From the NCBI GenBank assembly GCA_039801725.1, contig JBDRVE010000014.1, positions 6,297 through 39,429 of the forward strand: a stretch of DNA of 33,133 nucleotides. The letters run 5' to 3'. Every line of letters begins with the position of its first letter. Position 1 is the first letter of the stretch. Both the position numbers and the translations under genes were made by a program. The notes under the pieces are model-generated. The model made no database searches. It saw nothing but the letters and a program-made list of their open reading frames with translations, and was not told the DNA's origin. This stretch comes from a candidate division WOR-3 bacterium (GTDB lineage: Bacteria > Hydrothermota > Tepidihabitantia > Tepidihabitantales > DTDR01). This document shows, in pieces, positions 15,601 through 24,432 of this stretch.

Positions 15601-16770
15601 TTACCTCACATTAATGTATTTAAATTTTTCAATATCTTCTCTTTTTTTATCTTTTAGGGAAAGTAATTCTAAAAAAACTTCCTCAATTTCTTCAGGTGTA
15701 ATTTCTCTACCGCCTAATCCGTAGACATAAGATATGGTTAATGGCCTTTGAACTTCGTCATACAAAACGGAACGAATTTCATTAAATAGCGGACCACCAA
15801 AAGCACTTAAACCTTCCATTCTTTCTAAAATACCTAAAATCTTAACATTTTTTAAAGCCCTTTGAAGATATTTGGCTACAATTGGGCGGAAAACCCTTAA
15901 TTTAAATAAACCTACTTTATAACCTTTGTTTCTTAAACTATCTACCGCAATTTTCGCTGTTCCCGCAGTAGAGCCCATGCAGATAACGGCAGTTTCTGCA
16001 TCATTGGTTTGATATTCTTCTAAAATAAATAATTCTCGATTAAATCTTTCTTTATATTCTTTAAAAACTTCTTCAATATAATTTAATGCTTGATTCATTG
16101 CCTCCGCTTGGGCTCTTTTGTGTTCAAAAAAAGAATCAGGTAAACAAGCCGGTCCAAGAGTAATAGGATTATCAACATCTAAAAGATTATAATTTGGTTT
16201 ATATTCACCAATAAAAGATTTAACTTCTTCATCGGAGAGAACTTCAATTTTTTGCATACAATGAGAAATAATAAAACCATCAATTGTTACCATAACTGGT
16301 AAAAAAGCTTTTTCAGCAATTTTTACTGCACAAATTGTAGTATCGTAAGCCTCCTGAGCATCTTCACAAAAAATTTGTATCCAACCAGAATCACGAGAAG
16401 CAATTGAGTCAGTGTGGTCACAATGAATATTTAATGGCGAAGAAAGAGAGCGGTTAACAACACATAAGACAATTGGTAATCGCAAACCGGAAGCAATAAA
16501 AAGCATTTCATGCATCAAGGCTAATCCTTGGGAAGAAGTAGCAGTCATTGCTCTTGCTCCCGAAGCAGCCGCAGCAATACAAGCACTCATTGCCGAATGT
16601 TCACTTTCTACGGCAACAAATTCGGTATCAATTACTCCATCAGCGACATAAGAAGAGAAAATTTGGACAATTTCGGTAGAAGGAGTAATTGGATAAGCAG
16701 CAACCACATCGGGATTTATTTGTTTCATCGCATAAGCAATCGCTTCGTTTCCAGTTTTTGCTAAAATCAT
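15601..16770 (-). CDS. porA: 2-oxoacid (pyruvate):ferredoxin oxidoreductase, alpha subunit
   Basis: A 389-aa alpha subunit. It starts MILAKTGNEAIAYAMKQ, contains YPITPSTEIVQ, the VAVESEHSAMSACIAAAASGARAMTATSSQGL stretch (residues about 50-81, thiamine pyrimidine-binding domain) and GSTAGTAKIAVD in the C-terminal domain. A longer reading from 16845 is rejected: the ATG at 16770 overlaps the porD stop (ATGA), has GGGAGG just upstream, and begins exactly where the family begins. Together with porB it forms the catalytic core of the complex. Confidence 0.93.
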   Translation of the reverse strand: MILAKTGNEAIAYAMKQINPDVVAAYPITPSTEIVQIFSSYVADGVIDTEFVAVESEHSAMSACIAAAASGARAMTATSSQGLALMHEMLFIASGLRLPIVLCVVNRSLSSPLNIHCDHTDSIASRDSGWIQIFCEDAQEAYDTTICAVKIAEKAFLPVMVTIDGFIISHCMQKIEVLSDEEVKSFIGEYKPNYNLLDVDNPITLGPACLPDSFFEHKRAQAEAMNQALNYIEEVFKEYKERFNRELFILEEYQTNDAETAVICMGSTAGTAKIAVDSLRNKGYKVGLFKLRVFRPIVAKYLQRALKNVKILGILERMEGLSAFGGPLFNEIRSVLYDEVQRPLTISYVYGLGGREITPEEIEEVFLELLSLKDKKREDIEKFKYINVR

Positions 16771-17087
16771 TTTTCCTCCCTTACCATTATGATTGCCTGA
16801 ATTTTTCGAGGACATTCGTGGGCACAGATACCACAACCTTTGCAATAGTCATAATTAATACCAACAACCTTATCATTTTTAATTATTATTGCCGCATCTG
16901 GGCAATGCATCCAACAGCGATAACAATTAATACATTTTTCTTTATTCCAAATTGGCTTTAAACTTCGCCAAGAACCAGTTTTATTTTCTCTTATTCTTTT
17001 TAAATCTCTGATCAAAGCACCCTGCGTTAAATTTTTCCAACTAATTATGAAACACTCCTTTTTTTCTTCGTTAGAATAACTACTCAC
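16767..17087 (-). CDS. porD: 2-oxoacid (pyruvate):ferredoxin oxidoreductase, delta (ferredoxin) subunit
   Basis: A 106-aa 2[4Fe-4S] ferredoxin subunit. The two clusters are CINCYRCWMHCPDAA and CKGCGICAHECPRK, following the usual W-K-N-L and W-R-S-L-K-P-I preamble of PorD. It passes electrons from the thiamine core to free ferredoxin. The GTG start at 17087 is supported by AGGAGG 6 nt upstream and gives a 13-residue N-terminal extension not usual in the family. An internal AAGGAG without a good start codon after it was noted but not used. Confidence 0.92.
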   Translation of the reverse strand: MSSYSNEEKKECFIISWKNLTQGALIRDLKRIRENKTGSWRSLKPIWNKEKCINCYRCWMHCPDAAIIIKNDKVVGINYDYCKGCGICAHECPRKIQAIIMVREEK

Positions 17088-17667
17088 TTTTTACCTCCTC
17101 ATAAGCTCTTTTAATTGCTTCTAAATTTTTCTCGATAAGTGCCTCTTTTCCTCGAAATTTTTCTTGTAATCTCTTCTTTACAGACTCAAAAAAACTAGAA
17201 AAATCTAAGATACCTAATATTTTTACTAAAGCTCCCAGCATCGGTGTATTAGGGATATCACGACCTAAACATTCCATAGCAATTTTTGAAGCGTCAACAG
17301 TATAAATTTTTATTTTACTCTCTTTTAAACCTAATTTCTCTCTAATTATTTCTGGTGATTCTTTAGTATTTACTAAGATAATGCCATCTTCTTTTAATCC
17401 TTCTAAAACATTACAGGCATCAAAGAGGGTGGTATCTAATATTACAAGAACATCCGGATTTTTTATTCCCGAATGAATTCTAATTTCTGAGGAAGAAATT
17501 CGATTATAGGCAGTAACCGGAGCACCCATTCTCTCCGGACCATATTCAGGAAAGGCTTGGATAAATTTTCCTGTCTCTAATGCCGCCTCACCAAAAAGTA
17601 AAGCTGCGGTTTTTGCTCCTTGTCCGCCTCGTCCATGCCATCTAATTTCCAAAATCTCTTTTCCCAT
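17080..17667 (-). CDS. porG: 2-oxoacid (pyruvate):ferredoxin oxidoreductase, gamma subunit
   Basis: A 195-aa gamma subunit. It starts with the family motif EIRWHGRGGQGAKTAA and contains YGPERMGAPVTAYNRI and NTPMLGALVK; it binds coenzyme A and closes the active site. It is the first gene of the gamma-delta-alpha-beta series and overlaps porD by 8 nt. The ATG at 17667 has AAAAGGAG 6-7 nt upstream within a 24-nt spacing from the -10 box, in contrast to the leaderless genes elsewhere in the window. Confidence 0.93.
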   Translation of the reverse strand: MGKEILEIRWHGRGGQGAKTAALLFGEAALETGKFIQAFPEYGPERMGAPVTAYNRISSSEIRIHSGIKNPDVLVILDTTLFDACNVLEGLKEDGIILVNTKESPEIIREKLGLKESKIKIYTVDASKIAMECLGRDIPNTPMLGALVKILGILDFSSFFESVKKRLQEKFRGKEALIEKNLEAIKRAYEEVKSE

Positions 17668-17691
17668 ACTAACTCCTTTTAATAAATAAAA

Positions 17692-17719
17692 ATTATATTA
17701 AATTTTATTCTTTTTTCAA
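17692..17719 (-). promoter_or_regulatory. Promoter for the por operon
   Basis: On the minus strand TTGAAA (17719-17714), a 16-nt spacer and a perfect TATAAT (17697-17692), then 24 nt to the ATG, with the Shine-Dalgarno sequence at 17680-17673. The remaining bases 17720-17946 of this divergent gap are AT-rich and show no other feature. Confidence 0.65.
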
Positions 17720-17946
17720 TATATTAACAGACAAACTAACAATTTTTTAAATTTATATTAGATTCTACAAAATATTTTTAAAAAATCTTTGTATTTTTTT
17801 AAATCTCTTAATTCACATATTTTAGAGTTTATTAATGCTCCTTAATTTATCTAAAAAATAAAAATTTTATTTAATTTTATAAGTCTTTATTTTTCAAATA
17901 CTTAACATATTTATAGATTAAATTTTCAGTTTTGACTTTTTTTTCA

Positions 17947-17955
17947 TGTTATATT
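17947..17955 (+). promoter_or_regulatory. Possible extended -10 promoter
   Basis: TGTTATATT fits an extended -10 (TG-N-TATATT). A TTGACT at 17932-17937 is only 12 nt upstream, too close to serve as -35. If real, transcription begins near 17962, just before the 15-codon frame at 17968. Confidence 0.3.
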
Positions 17956-17967
17956 TCTAAGGAGAAA

Positions 17968-18015
17968 ATGGAAAAAATATTGAAAATTATAAATAAAAAC
18001 TTTAAAATAAAATGA
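17968..18015 (+). CDS. Possible 15-codon leader ORF
   Basis: A small frame encoding MEKILKIINKNFKIK with a perfect AAGGAG ending 3 nt before its ATG and a TGA that overlaps the GAGGAG of the next gene. The strong Shine-Dalgarno sequence and tight spacing would couple translation to the following gene at 18022. The product is Lys- and Ile-rich with no family. It may be a leader peptide or a chance frame in AT-rich DNA. Confidence 0.3.
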   Translation: MEKILKIINKNFKIK

Positions 18016-18021
18016 GGAGCA

Positions 18022-18690
18022 ATGAGAAATTTAATTAAATTGGTTGTCTTAATTTTTATTTCTTTAATTGTTTTTGTCCAAGATGAAGGAACAGGTGCTG
18101 AAAGTTGGCTTGGCAATTCGGGTTTTGACACCTCTCGTCATTATGGTGCTCCTGTAATGGATAAGGTTTCTAATATTTCAAATCCAAATTATTAAACTTA
18201 TCACATTGTTATTTCTCCGGCTACTGGTGAAACCTTAGAAATTTACGGATGTAAAGTGAAGGCTGATGAAACTACTTTTTGCGCAATTTGTAGACCTGAA
18301 ATGAAATACGGAGTGATAGAACCTTCCTTAATAGATCCGCAACATCCAATAAGCGATAGATATAAAAAAACAGTTGTTTGGTCCTATACGCAGGTACCGC
18401 CTCTACGACCTCATCCTGCTACCTTTTGGATTCCGGAAAGTGCAATTGTAAAATGCCAAACTCTTAGGTGGGATAATAATCATCTAAGATGGATAATTTT
18501 TGAGGGAGAAAAGCGAGAGCATGGTGATTATGCGAGGATTTCGATTACATTTTGGCACCTAGAAAATATATGTTATCGCTATTGGTGGCAAAGAGGTTGG
18601 CATGAAGGAGTGTGGTTTGTTCCTTCACGAACTCAGAATCAGTATCCCAGGATGTATGATTATTCTCACGCCTATCTTTTAAATTGGTGA
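18022..18690 (+). pseudogene. Secreted hypothetical protein interrupted by in-frame TAA
   Basis: A single frame of 222 codons runs from the ATG at 18022 (GAGGAG upstream) to TGA at 18688-18690, broken by one TAA at 18193-18195. Residues 1-20 form a clear signal peptide (basic MRNLIK, then VVLIFISLIVFV). Text on either side reads smoothly (NPNY, stop, TYHIVISPATGETLEIYG), so the stop is probably a recent mutation or a sequence error. Downstream it has a CAIC motif, many aromatic residues and ends at YLLNW, with no sorting tail. I do not recognise the family. An ATG at 18256 after the stop is unlikely to give a functional protein because it has no signal peptide. Confidence 0.6.
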
Positions 18691-18706
18691 ATAAAAGGAA
18701 GCCTCT

Positions 18707-18740
18707 GGTAGGCGGGCAAAAGCCTACCACATTTTTATTT
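18707..18740 (+). terminator. Rho-independent terminator
   Basis: A 7-bp stem GGTAGGC (18707-18713) and GCCTACC (18722-18728) with an 8-nt loop, followed by a T-rich run (18731-18740). It lies directly after the 18022-18690 frame and 6 nt before the next gene, so it should separate the two transcripts. Confidence 0.7.
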
Positions 18741-18746
18741 TAATAT

Positions 18747-20079
18747 ATGTATTTTTTTATAATATTTTCAATTTTTGCTCAGTATCTTGAAGCCCAAATT
18801 GTTGTGGGGAAAAATCCTTGTGAAGTTTGTTATAATCCAATAAATCATAAACTTTATGTAAGTATAGCAGAAGCATCAATTATTATTGTTGATGGCTTTA
18901 ATAATGAAATCACTGACTCAATTATCGGGCTTTTTAACAATCATTCCTTGGCGTATAATTTTTTAAACAATAAATTGTATTGCGCTTATGGTTCTGATTC
19001 AATAGCAGTAATTGATGGCGCTACAAATCAAATAATTAAAAGAATATGGAGTGCTAATACTGGTTTGGGGCGTTCACTTTATAATCCAATAAATAATAAA
19101 ATTTATTTTGCTAATCATAATAGTAATAATGTTTCTGTTATTGATGGAGAGAGATAGTTTAATTAAAATTATTGAAGAAGGAATTGGTGAAGGTCCTATT
19201 CATTTGTGTCTGTCAGAACACAATAACAAAATCTATTGCGTCAATTGGGGTGGAAATGTTTCAGTAATTTCCAGTGATTTAGATAGTGTAATTAATGTGA
19301 TTTCTGTTGCTCCGTGTTCCCATTCTATGTGCTATAATTTAAGAGATAAAAAAGTGTATGTAGGCCACTTGTATAACCCTGTTGTTGAAATTATTTGTAC
19401 CGAAGGAGACACAATTATTACCACAATAAATGTTGGCTCTGACATTGTACCATTTGGTATATGTTATGATTCCATTCATAATAAAATTTATATTAGCACT
19501 GGGGCTAATTATGTAGTAGTTATTGATGGTGAAACCAATAATATAATTGATGTAATCTATTTTTATGGTTGGCCATGGATTGTATTTTTTAATCCACTGA
19601 ACAAAAAAATATACGTTAGTTATGAAAATCCTTGGATTCCTGAAAGCTCATTTGTTGGAATAATTGATGGCAGCACAGGTAGAAAAATAGATTCTATTTC
19701 TCTTTATAGAAGAGGGGCTTATTATCCTTTCTGTCTTAATCCGCAAGAAAATAGGGTTTATATACCCCATGCTTGGTGCGATGCGAATGGAAATCCAATG
19801 GATTCAGTAATTTCAATTATTAAAGATAATAGTGAAATATCAGAAAGTTCAACTTGCTTTTTTGAAATAAAATATTTTCCTAATTCTTTTAACCCCGAGT
19901 ATATTATTTTACCTTTTTGGATTGAAAATATAGAAATCTTTGAAATTTCTGGAAAATTAATTAAGAAAGAAAGAAGAGGAAATATAATTTTTCTCAAAAA
20001 TTTAAAAAGCGGAGTTTATTTTGTTAGAATGTCTAGTTTTAAAAAAGAATATATTAAAAAATTATTAATAATCAAATAA
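18747..20079 (+). pseudogene. Secreted YVTN-type beta-propeller protein, frameshifted
   Basis: Two frames together encode one protein of about 444 residues. Part one (18747-19157) has a signal peptide (MYFFIIFSIFAQYLEAQ) and three repeats of the N-K-L/I-Y-V/F... V-I-D-G type. The frame then ends at TAG (19155) inside a (GA)4 run at 19147-19154. Part two continues in the +1 frame from the same spot with further propeller repeats (YCVNWGGNVSVIS, KIYISTGANYVVVIDG and others) and a Por/type IX-like sorting tail (IEIFEISGKLIKKERRG...LKSGVYFVRM). Adding one GA joins them as VIDGERDSL. An ATG at 19144 overlaps the stop and could allow re-initiation, but without a signal peptide. Probably a surface or secreted binding protein before the shift. 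Confidence 0.7.
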
Positions 20080-20092
20080 GGTTACGATTTGG

Positions 20093-21112
20093 TTAGTAAT
20101 TTTGATAAGCAAGTTGACCGCAACCGGCAAGGATTTCTTGACCACGACTTTTTCTTAGAGTGACAGTATAATTCGCTTCGGCTAATATTTTCATAAATTT
20201 TTCTATTCTTTTTAAAGAAGATGGCTGAAAAGATACTTCTGGAAAAGGGTTAAAAGGAATTAGATTAATCTTGCAAGGGATTTTTCTTAACATTTTTTTT
20301 AAACGATAAGCATCTTCTTCATCATCATTAATATCCTTTATTAAAACATACTCAAAAGTTATTCTTTCTCGTTTTTTCTGCCAGTAATATTCACAGGCTT
20401 TGAGAATTTCAGAAATTGGATATTTCTTATTAATCGGCATTAAATATTCTCTAATTTCGTCTTTCGTGGCATTTAAAGAGATCGCTAATTTTATTTTCTT
20501 TTTTATTTCGGCTAACCGATAAATACCTTCAACGATTCCGGCAGTAGAAATAGTAATTTTTCTTGCGCTTATTCCAAAACCAATTGGTGAATTGATAATT
20601 TGGATTGCTTTTAGGACTTCTTCTAAATTTAGCAAAGGTTCGCCAATTCCCATAAAAACAATATTTGTTGGTTTTATATTTAAGATTTTCTCAATCATTA
20701 ATATCTGATCACAAATTTCATAGAAATATAAGTTTCTCTTAAAAGGAATTTTACCACTATTGCAAAGAAGACATTTTAACGGACAGCCTACTTGAGAAGA
20801 AACACAAATCGTTCTTCTTTTTTCTTCGGGGATAAATACTGCTTCAATTTTATTACTATCAGATAATTCAAAAAGAAATTTCTCTGTTCCATCTTTTGCT
20901 TTTTTAGTTGCCAAAATTTTTAATTCACTTATTACAAAATTATTTTTTAAATATTCTCTTTTTGATTTAGAAAGATTAGTCATTAAAGAAAAATCGTTCA
21001 CCTTTTTTTGCCAAAGCCATTGGAATATTTGATAAGCATTATATTCTTCCCAATTAAAATTTTTCACTAGTTCTTTTAATTCTCTAATAGTAAAAGATTT
21101 GATATTTTCCAT
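20093..21112 (-). CDS. rlmN: Dual-specificity 23S rRNA/tRNA adenine C2-methyltransferase
   Basis: A 339-aa radical SAM enzyme that methylates C2 of A2503 in 23S rRNA and A37 of some tRNAs. It has the radical SAM motif C-P-L-K-C-L-L-C at about residues 109-116, GIGEPLLN, KITISTAGIV, LAISLNATKDE, and the C-terminal RGQEILAGCGQL with the second catalytic Cys that forms the methyl-protein intermediate. The N-terminal accessory domain (YQIFQWLWQKKVNDF) is present. It is the last gene of the cell-shape operon, 6 nt after rodA, a position that is probably organisational. Confidence 0.95.
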   Translation of the reverse strand: MENIKSFTIRELKELVKNFNWEEYNAYQIFQWLWQKKVNDFSLMTNLSKSKREYLKNNFVISELKILATKKAKDGTEKFLFELSDSNKIEAVFIPEEKRRTICVSSQVGCPLKCLLCNSGKIPFKRNLYFYEICDQILMIEKILNIKPTNIVFMGIGEPLLNLEEVLKAIQIINSPIGFGISARKITISTAGIVEGIYRLAEIKKKIKLAISLNATKDEIREYLMPINKKYPISEILKACEYYWQKKRERITFEYVLIKDINDDEEDAYRLKKMLRKIPCKINLIPFNPFPEVSFQPSSLKRIEKFMKILAEANYTVTLRKSRGQEILAGCGQLAYQNY

Positions 21113-21118
21113 TATTAA

Positions 21119-22285
21119 TCATTGGTTAATTAAGTTTAAAATTAAACCGATTATTAATAAATTAGTAATCAGAGAAGTTCCACCATAGGAAATAAATGGT
21201 AAGGTTAAACCGGTAACCGGTAAAATTCCTGAGACCATTCCCAAATTTACAAAAATGTGGTAGAGAAAAATCGCACCTAAGCCAGCGATGGTTAATTGGT
21301 ATTTTAAATCAACATTCTTTATTAAATAATTGTAAATTTGATAAAGAAGCAAAAAGTATAAAGAAATTAAAATAATAACTCCGATTAACCCAAATTTTTC
21401 ACAGTAGGTAGCAAAAATAAAATCGGTATGGGGATTGGGGATGAAATCTAATTTGCTTAATGGAGGATGGGAAAAACTTTTTCCTAAAATTCTTCCGCTA
21501 CCGATAGCAATTTGTGCCTGAATCGCACTCCAGCTCATTCCTTTTGGATCCAAATAGGGGGCTAAAAAAGCAATAATTCTTTCTTTTTGATATTCTTTCA
21601 AACTTTGCCAGATTAACGGATTTAAGAGCCCAAAGAAACTATTTATTGCCAAAACACCAAAACCATAAAAGATAGTATTTTTTCTAAAAGCAATGAAGGT
21701 AAGTAAAAGAAAATACACTATCCATGTCAGCAAAGAGAAACCAAAAATAAAAGAAAATATTGGAGAATAAAGAATAAAAATTTGGGAAAAAGAAAATCCC
21801 CGAAAATAAAGAATAACGGCAAAAAGAAAAAGAAAAGTAAAGGCTGAGCCTATATCTGGTTCAATTAAAACCAAAAGAGCAGGTATTAAGGTGATTAATA
21901 TAGGCAAAAAAAGTGAGTTAAAATTAAAATCGAATTTCTTTTTGTTCGCCAAAAAATAAGATAAAAATAGTACATAGGTAATTTTTGCTATTTCTGAAGG
22001 TTGAAAGGTGAAAAAATAAAAATTTAGCCATCTTTTGGCACTATTCTTAGAGATAAATAGAACCAAAATTAATAAAATAATAGAAAATAGATACCAATAA
22101 AAACTTAAATCAAAAACAATTTTTAAAGGTATCCGCGTTACCAATGTCAAAAAAGTTAATCCTAATATAAAGAAAATAACTTGACGAATAAGATAGTTTT
22201 TTCCGCCGGTAAGATAGATAGTAAAGAAACCAATAAAAATTAAAATTAAACTAATTGCTAAGATTGTTTTTCCTTTCGCTGGCAT
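21119..22285 (-). CDS. rodA: Rod shape-determining SEDS glycosyltransferase RodA
   Basis: A 388-aa polytopic membrane protein of the SEDS family with about ten hydrophobic helices. It has the family motifs RWLNFYFFTFQPSEIAKI, PDIGSAFTF, the large loop with YLDPKGMSWSAIQAQIAIGSG, HTDFIFATYCEKFG, and the ending FISYGGTSL. It polymerises lipid II glycan strands along the cell cylinder with PBP2 (the adjacent gene) under MreB control. A TTG two codons earlier (22291) is possible, but the ATG at 22285 is preferred. It overlaps mrdA by about 35 nt. Confidence 0.94.
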   Translation of the reverse strand: MPAKGKTILAISLILIFIGFFTIYLTGGKNYLIRQVIFFILGLTFLTLVTRIPLKIVFDLSFYWYLFSIILLILVLFISKNSAKRWLNFYFFTFQPSEIAKITYVLFLSYFLANKKKFDFNFNSLFLPILITLIPALLVLIEPDIGSAFTFLFLFAVILYFRGFSFSQIFILYSPIFSFIFGFSLLTWIVYFLLLTFIAFRKNTIFYGFGVLAINSFFGLLNPLIWQSLKEYQKERIIAFLAPYLDPKGMSWSAIQAQIAIGSGRILGKSFSHPPLSKLDFIPNPHTDFIFATYCEKFGLIGVIILISLYFLLLYQIYNYLIKNVDLKYQLTIAGLGAIFLYHIFVNLGMVSGILPVTGLTLPFISYGGTSLITNLLIIGLILNLINQ

Positions 22286-24053
22286 ATTCAAACTCTAAAA
22301 AATAACGAATAAAGATTTCTTTTGCTAATGGAGCAGCATAGGCACCACCTGCACCAACATTTTCTAAAAGAATTACTAATAACAAATTTTTATTTTCTTT
22401 TTCAGCATAACCTACAAACCAAGCGTGGTCTTTGCCAAAGGGATTTTGAGCAGTACCGGTTTTTCCGTATACTTTTAAACCAGCAATATTTGCGCCTCCA
22501 CCGGTTCCTTTTTCAACAACCGCTGATAAACCTTCTTTTACAATTTCTATTGCTTCTTGAGAAAAAGGAAATTGATAATATCTATTTATATATTGATAAA
22601 GAGTCTCGTTTTTATCATTAATAACCATCTTAATAATGTTTTTTTTCATTAAAGTATCTAAGAAATCTTGATGAAAAGGTTTAGTATTTTTTATTGAATC
22701 AAGAAAATGGAGTTGGGGAATATTACCGTTATTAAAAATTCCACAATAAATTTCTGCTAATTTAATTGGTGTTAACGCTATTTCACCTTGACCAATTGCT
22801 AAATTGGCTATCTTTCCTAAGGGAGCAATTTGATAATTGGGAATTTTGGAATTTATTTCTTCTAATAAATCAATATTTGTTTTATTAAAAAGATTTAAAT
22901 CTTTCATTAATTTTAAAATTTCTTTTAATCCCAATTTGATTCCCAGTTGATAGAAATAGATATTACAAGAATAGGCAATAGCGTCAATAAGATTTAGTGC
23001 GCCATGGGCTTGCCAGCATTTAAAAGTTTTTTTACCGATTTGATATTTACCATAACAAGGAAGGAAAAGGGAGTTCTTACTAATTACTTTTTTGGTTAGT
23101 GCCTGTAAGGCAATAAAAGGTTTAAAGGTCGAACCCGGTGGATAAATACCGCCAACGATTCGGGAAAATAAAGGTTTTTTCTTATCTTTTATTAATTTTT
23201 CCCATTCTTTATAACTTAATCCCAAAAAGATATTTGGATCAAAACTCGGTTTGCCAACAAAAATAATAATCCGACCAGTTGTTGGTTCCACGCCTAATAT
23301 TAGTCCAGCAGAGTAATTACTAAGTAGAGAATCACAAAAAATATTTAATTTCATGTCTAAAGAAAGATAAATATCAGCACCAGCAACTGCTGGAATTTCT
23401 CTTGCTTCGGAAAAAGGCTGAACTTCTCTTCCTCGGGCATCAACCTCGATTAAAGCAATACCGTTTTTTCCTCTCAAAATCTTTTCGTAATAACCTTCAA
23501 TACCATAACGACCTGTGAGATCACCTAAGTCATATAAACTATCTTTAATCAAGATATCCTTGCTTACTTCGTTGAGATAACCAATTGCCCAAGAGGAAAC
23601 ATTTTTAAAGGGATAAACTCTCTTGGGATTAATTTCAATTCTTATTCCTTGTTTAAATATCAAATTTTCTTCTAACTTGATTATTTCTTCTTTTGATAAA
23701 TTTCTTTTGATTAAAATCGGATAGGGATAATTTTTATACTCCGTTAATTTTTCTCTTAAATTATTAACATCAATATTAAGAATTTTGGGAAGATATTGAA
23801 AAATAAAACCGGTATCGACCTCTTGTGGCAGGATAGATAAATTATAAGATAATTTGGTATCGGCAATTATTAAACCTTGGGCATCAAATATTTTTCCTCT
23901 TGGGGCTCTTAGAATAACTTTTCTTATTCTTTGATTATAAGCCAATCTTTCATATCTTTCCCCCTTTACAACTTGGAGATAAAAAACTCTTCCGAAAATA
24001 ATTAAAAAGAGCGAAGAAATAAAAATAATAAAATTTTTAAATTTTCTTTTCAT
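22251..24053 (-). CDS. mrdA: Penicillin-binding protein 2 (elongation transpeptidase)
   Basis: A 600-aa class B PBP. It has an N-terminal membrane anchor (about 8-27), the pedestal with RAPRGKIFDAQG (about 53-64), and the transpeptidase motifs: SxxK as PPGSTFKPF (catalytic Ser near residue 316), SxN as YSCNIYFYQLG (near 367), and KTG as KTGTAQNPFG (near 533). It cross-links peptidoglycan in partnership with RodA. It overlaps mreD by 17 nt. The order mreB-mreC-mreD-mrdA-rodA is the classic elongasome operon. Confidence 0.95.
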   Translation of the reverse strand: MKRKFKNFIIFISSLFLIIFGRVFYLQVVKGERYERLAYNQRIRKVILRAPRGKIFDAQGLIIADTKLSYNLSILPQEVDTGFIFQYLPKILNIDVNNLREKLTEYKNYPYPILIKRNLSKEEIIKLEENLIFKQGIRIEINPKRVYPFKNVSSWAIGYLNEVSKDILIKDSLYDLGDLTGRYGIEGYYEKILRGKNGIALIEVDARGREVQPFSEAREIPAVAGADIYLSLDMKLNIFCDSLLSNYSAGLILGVEPTTGRIIIFVGKPSFDPNIFLGLSYKEWEKLIKDKKKPLFSRIVGGIYPPGSTFKPFIALQALTKKVISKNSLFLPCYGKYQIGKKTFKCWQAHGALNLIDAIAYSCNIYFYQLGIKLGLKEILKLMKDLNLFNKTNIDLLEEINSKIPNYQIAPLGKIANLAIGQGEIALTPIKLAEIYCGIFNNGNIPQLHFLDSIKNTKPFHQDFLDTLMKKNIIKMVINDKNETLYQYINRYYQFPFSQEAIEIVKEGLSAVVEKGTGGGANIAGLKVYGKTGTAQNPFGKDHAWFVGYAEKENKNLLLVILLENVGAGGAYAAPLAKEIFIRYFLEFEYASERKNNLSN

Positions 24054-24432
24054 ATTTTCTTAGAAGGAAAAAAGATAGTAATGTTAAAAGAAAACTTATG
24101 AAAAAGAAGTTTTTGTTGATAAGAGAAAAGAGGATAAAAACAAAGAGTGAGGAAAAGAAGAGATTATAAGGGGTGGGTAAGATATAATTACGCAGATAAG
24201 GAATAAGAAAACCAACTGAAGAGAAAATGAGCATATTGAAACCAAAAATTGGTGGATTATTTAAGTCAAAAAGAAAACCTAAAAGAAGTCCCAAAAGAGT
24301 AGAAAATAATATGGAGGAGGAAAAAGCACTAAAAGTGAAAAGAAGAAGGCTTATTTTAGGAAAAATATTGGGAATAAGGGTCTCTAAAAGAAAGGAAAGA
24401 TAAATTAAAATTATCAGAATAACCTTTTTCAT
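24037..24432 (-). CDS. mreD: Rod shape-determining protein MreD
   Basis: A 131-aa very hydrophobic protein with about five membrane segments and few charged residues apart from the termini. MreD is poorly conserved in sequence, so the call rests on size, topology, the LLGLLLGFLFDL segment typical of the family, and position between mreC and mrdA. It overlaps mreC by ATGA. It is a membrane component of the elongasome that opposes MreC in controlling PBP2. Confidence 0.85.
   Translation of the reverse strand: MKKVILIILIYLSFLLETLIPNIFPKISLLLFTFSAFSSSILFSTLLGLLLGFLFDLNNPPIFGFNMLIFSSVGFLIPYLRNYILPTPYNLFFSSLFVFILFSLINKNFFFISFLLTLLSFFLLRKYEKKI

Noticed and set aside
16770-16845. Longer PorA N-terminus starting at 16845
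   Set aside because: It overlaps the porD cluster region in another frame. The family start, Shine-Dalgarno and ATGA overlap all favour 16770.
16528-16961. Plus-strand open frames inside porA and porD
   Set aside because: They are antisense frames of well-supported genes, with no family resemblance or ribosome-binding site.
18193-18195. Recoding (such as selenocysteine or pyrrolysine) at the TAA
   Set aside because: TAA is not a Sec or Pyl codon, and I saw no matching hairpin downstream. A mutation or error is simpler.
19147-19157. Programmed ribosomal frameshift in the propeller gene
   Set aside because: No slippery heptamer or downstream structure was seen; AGA before the stop appears common in these genes.
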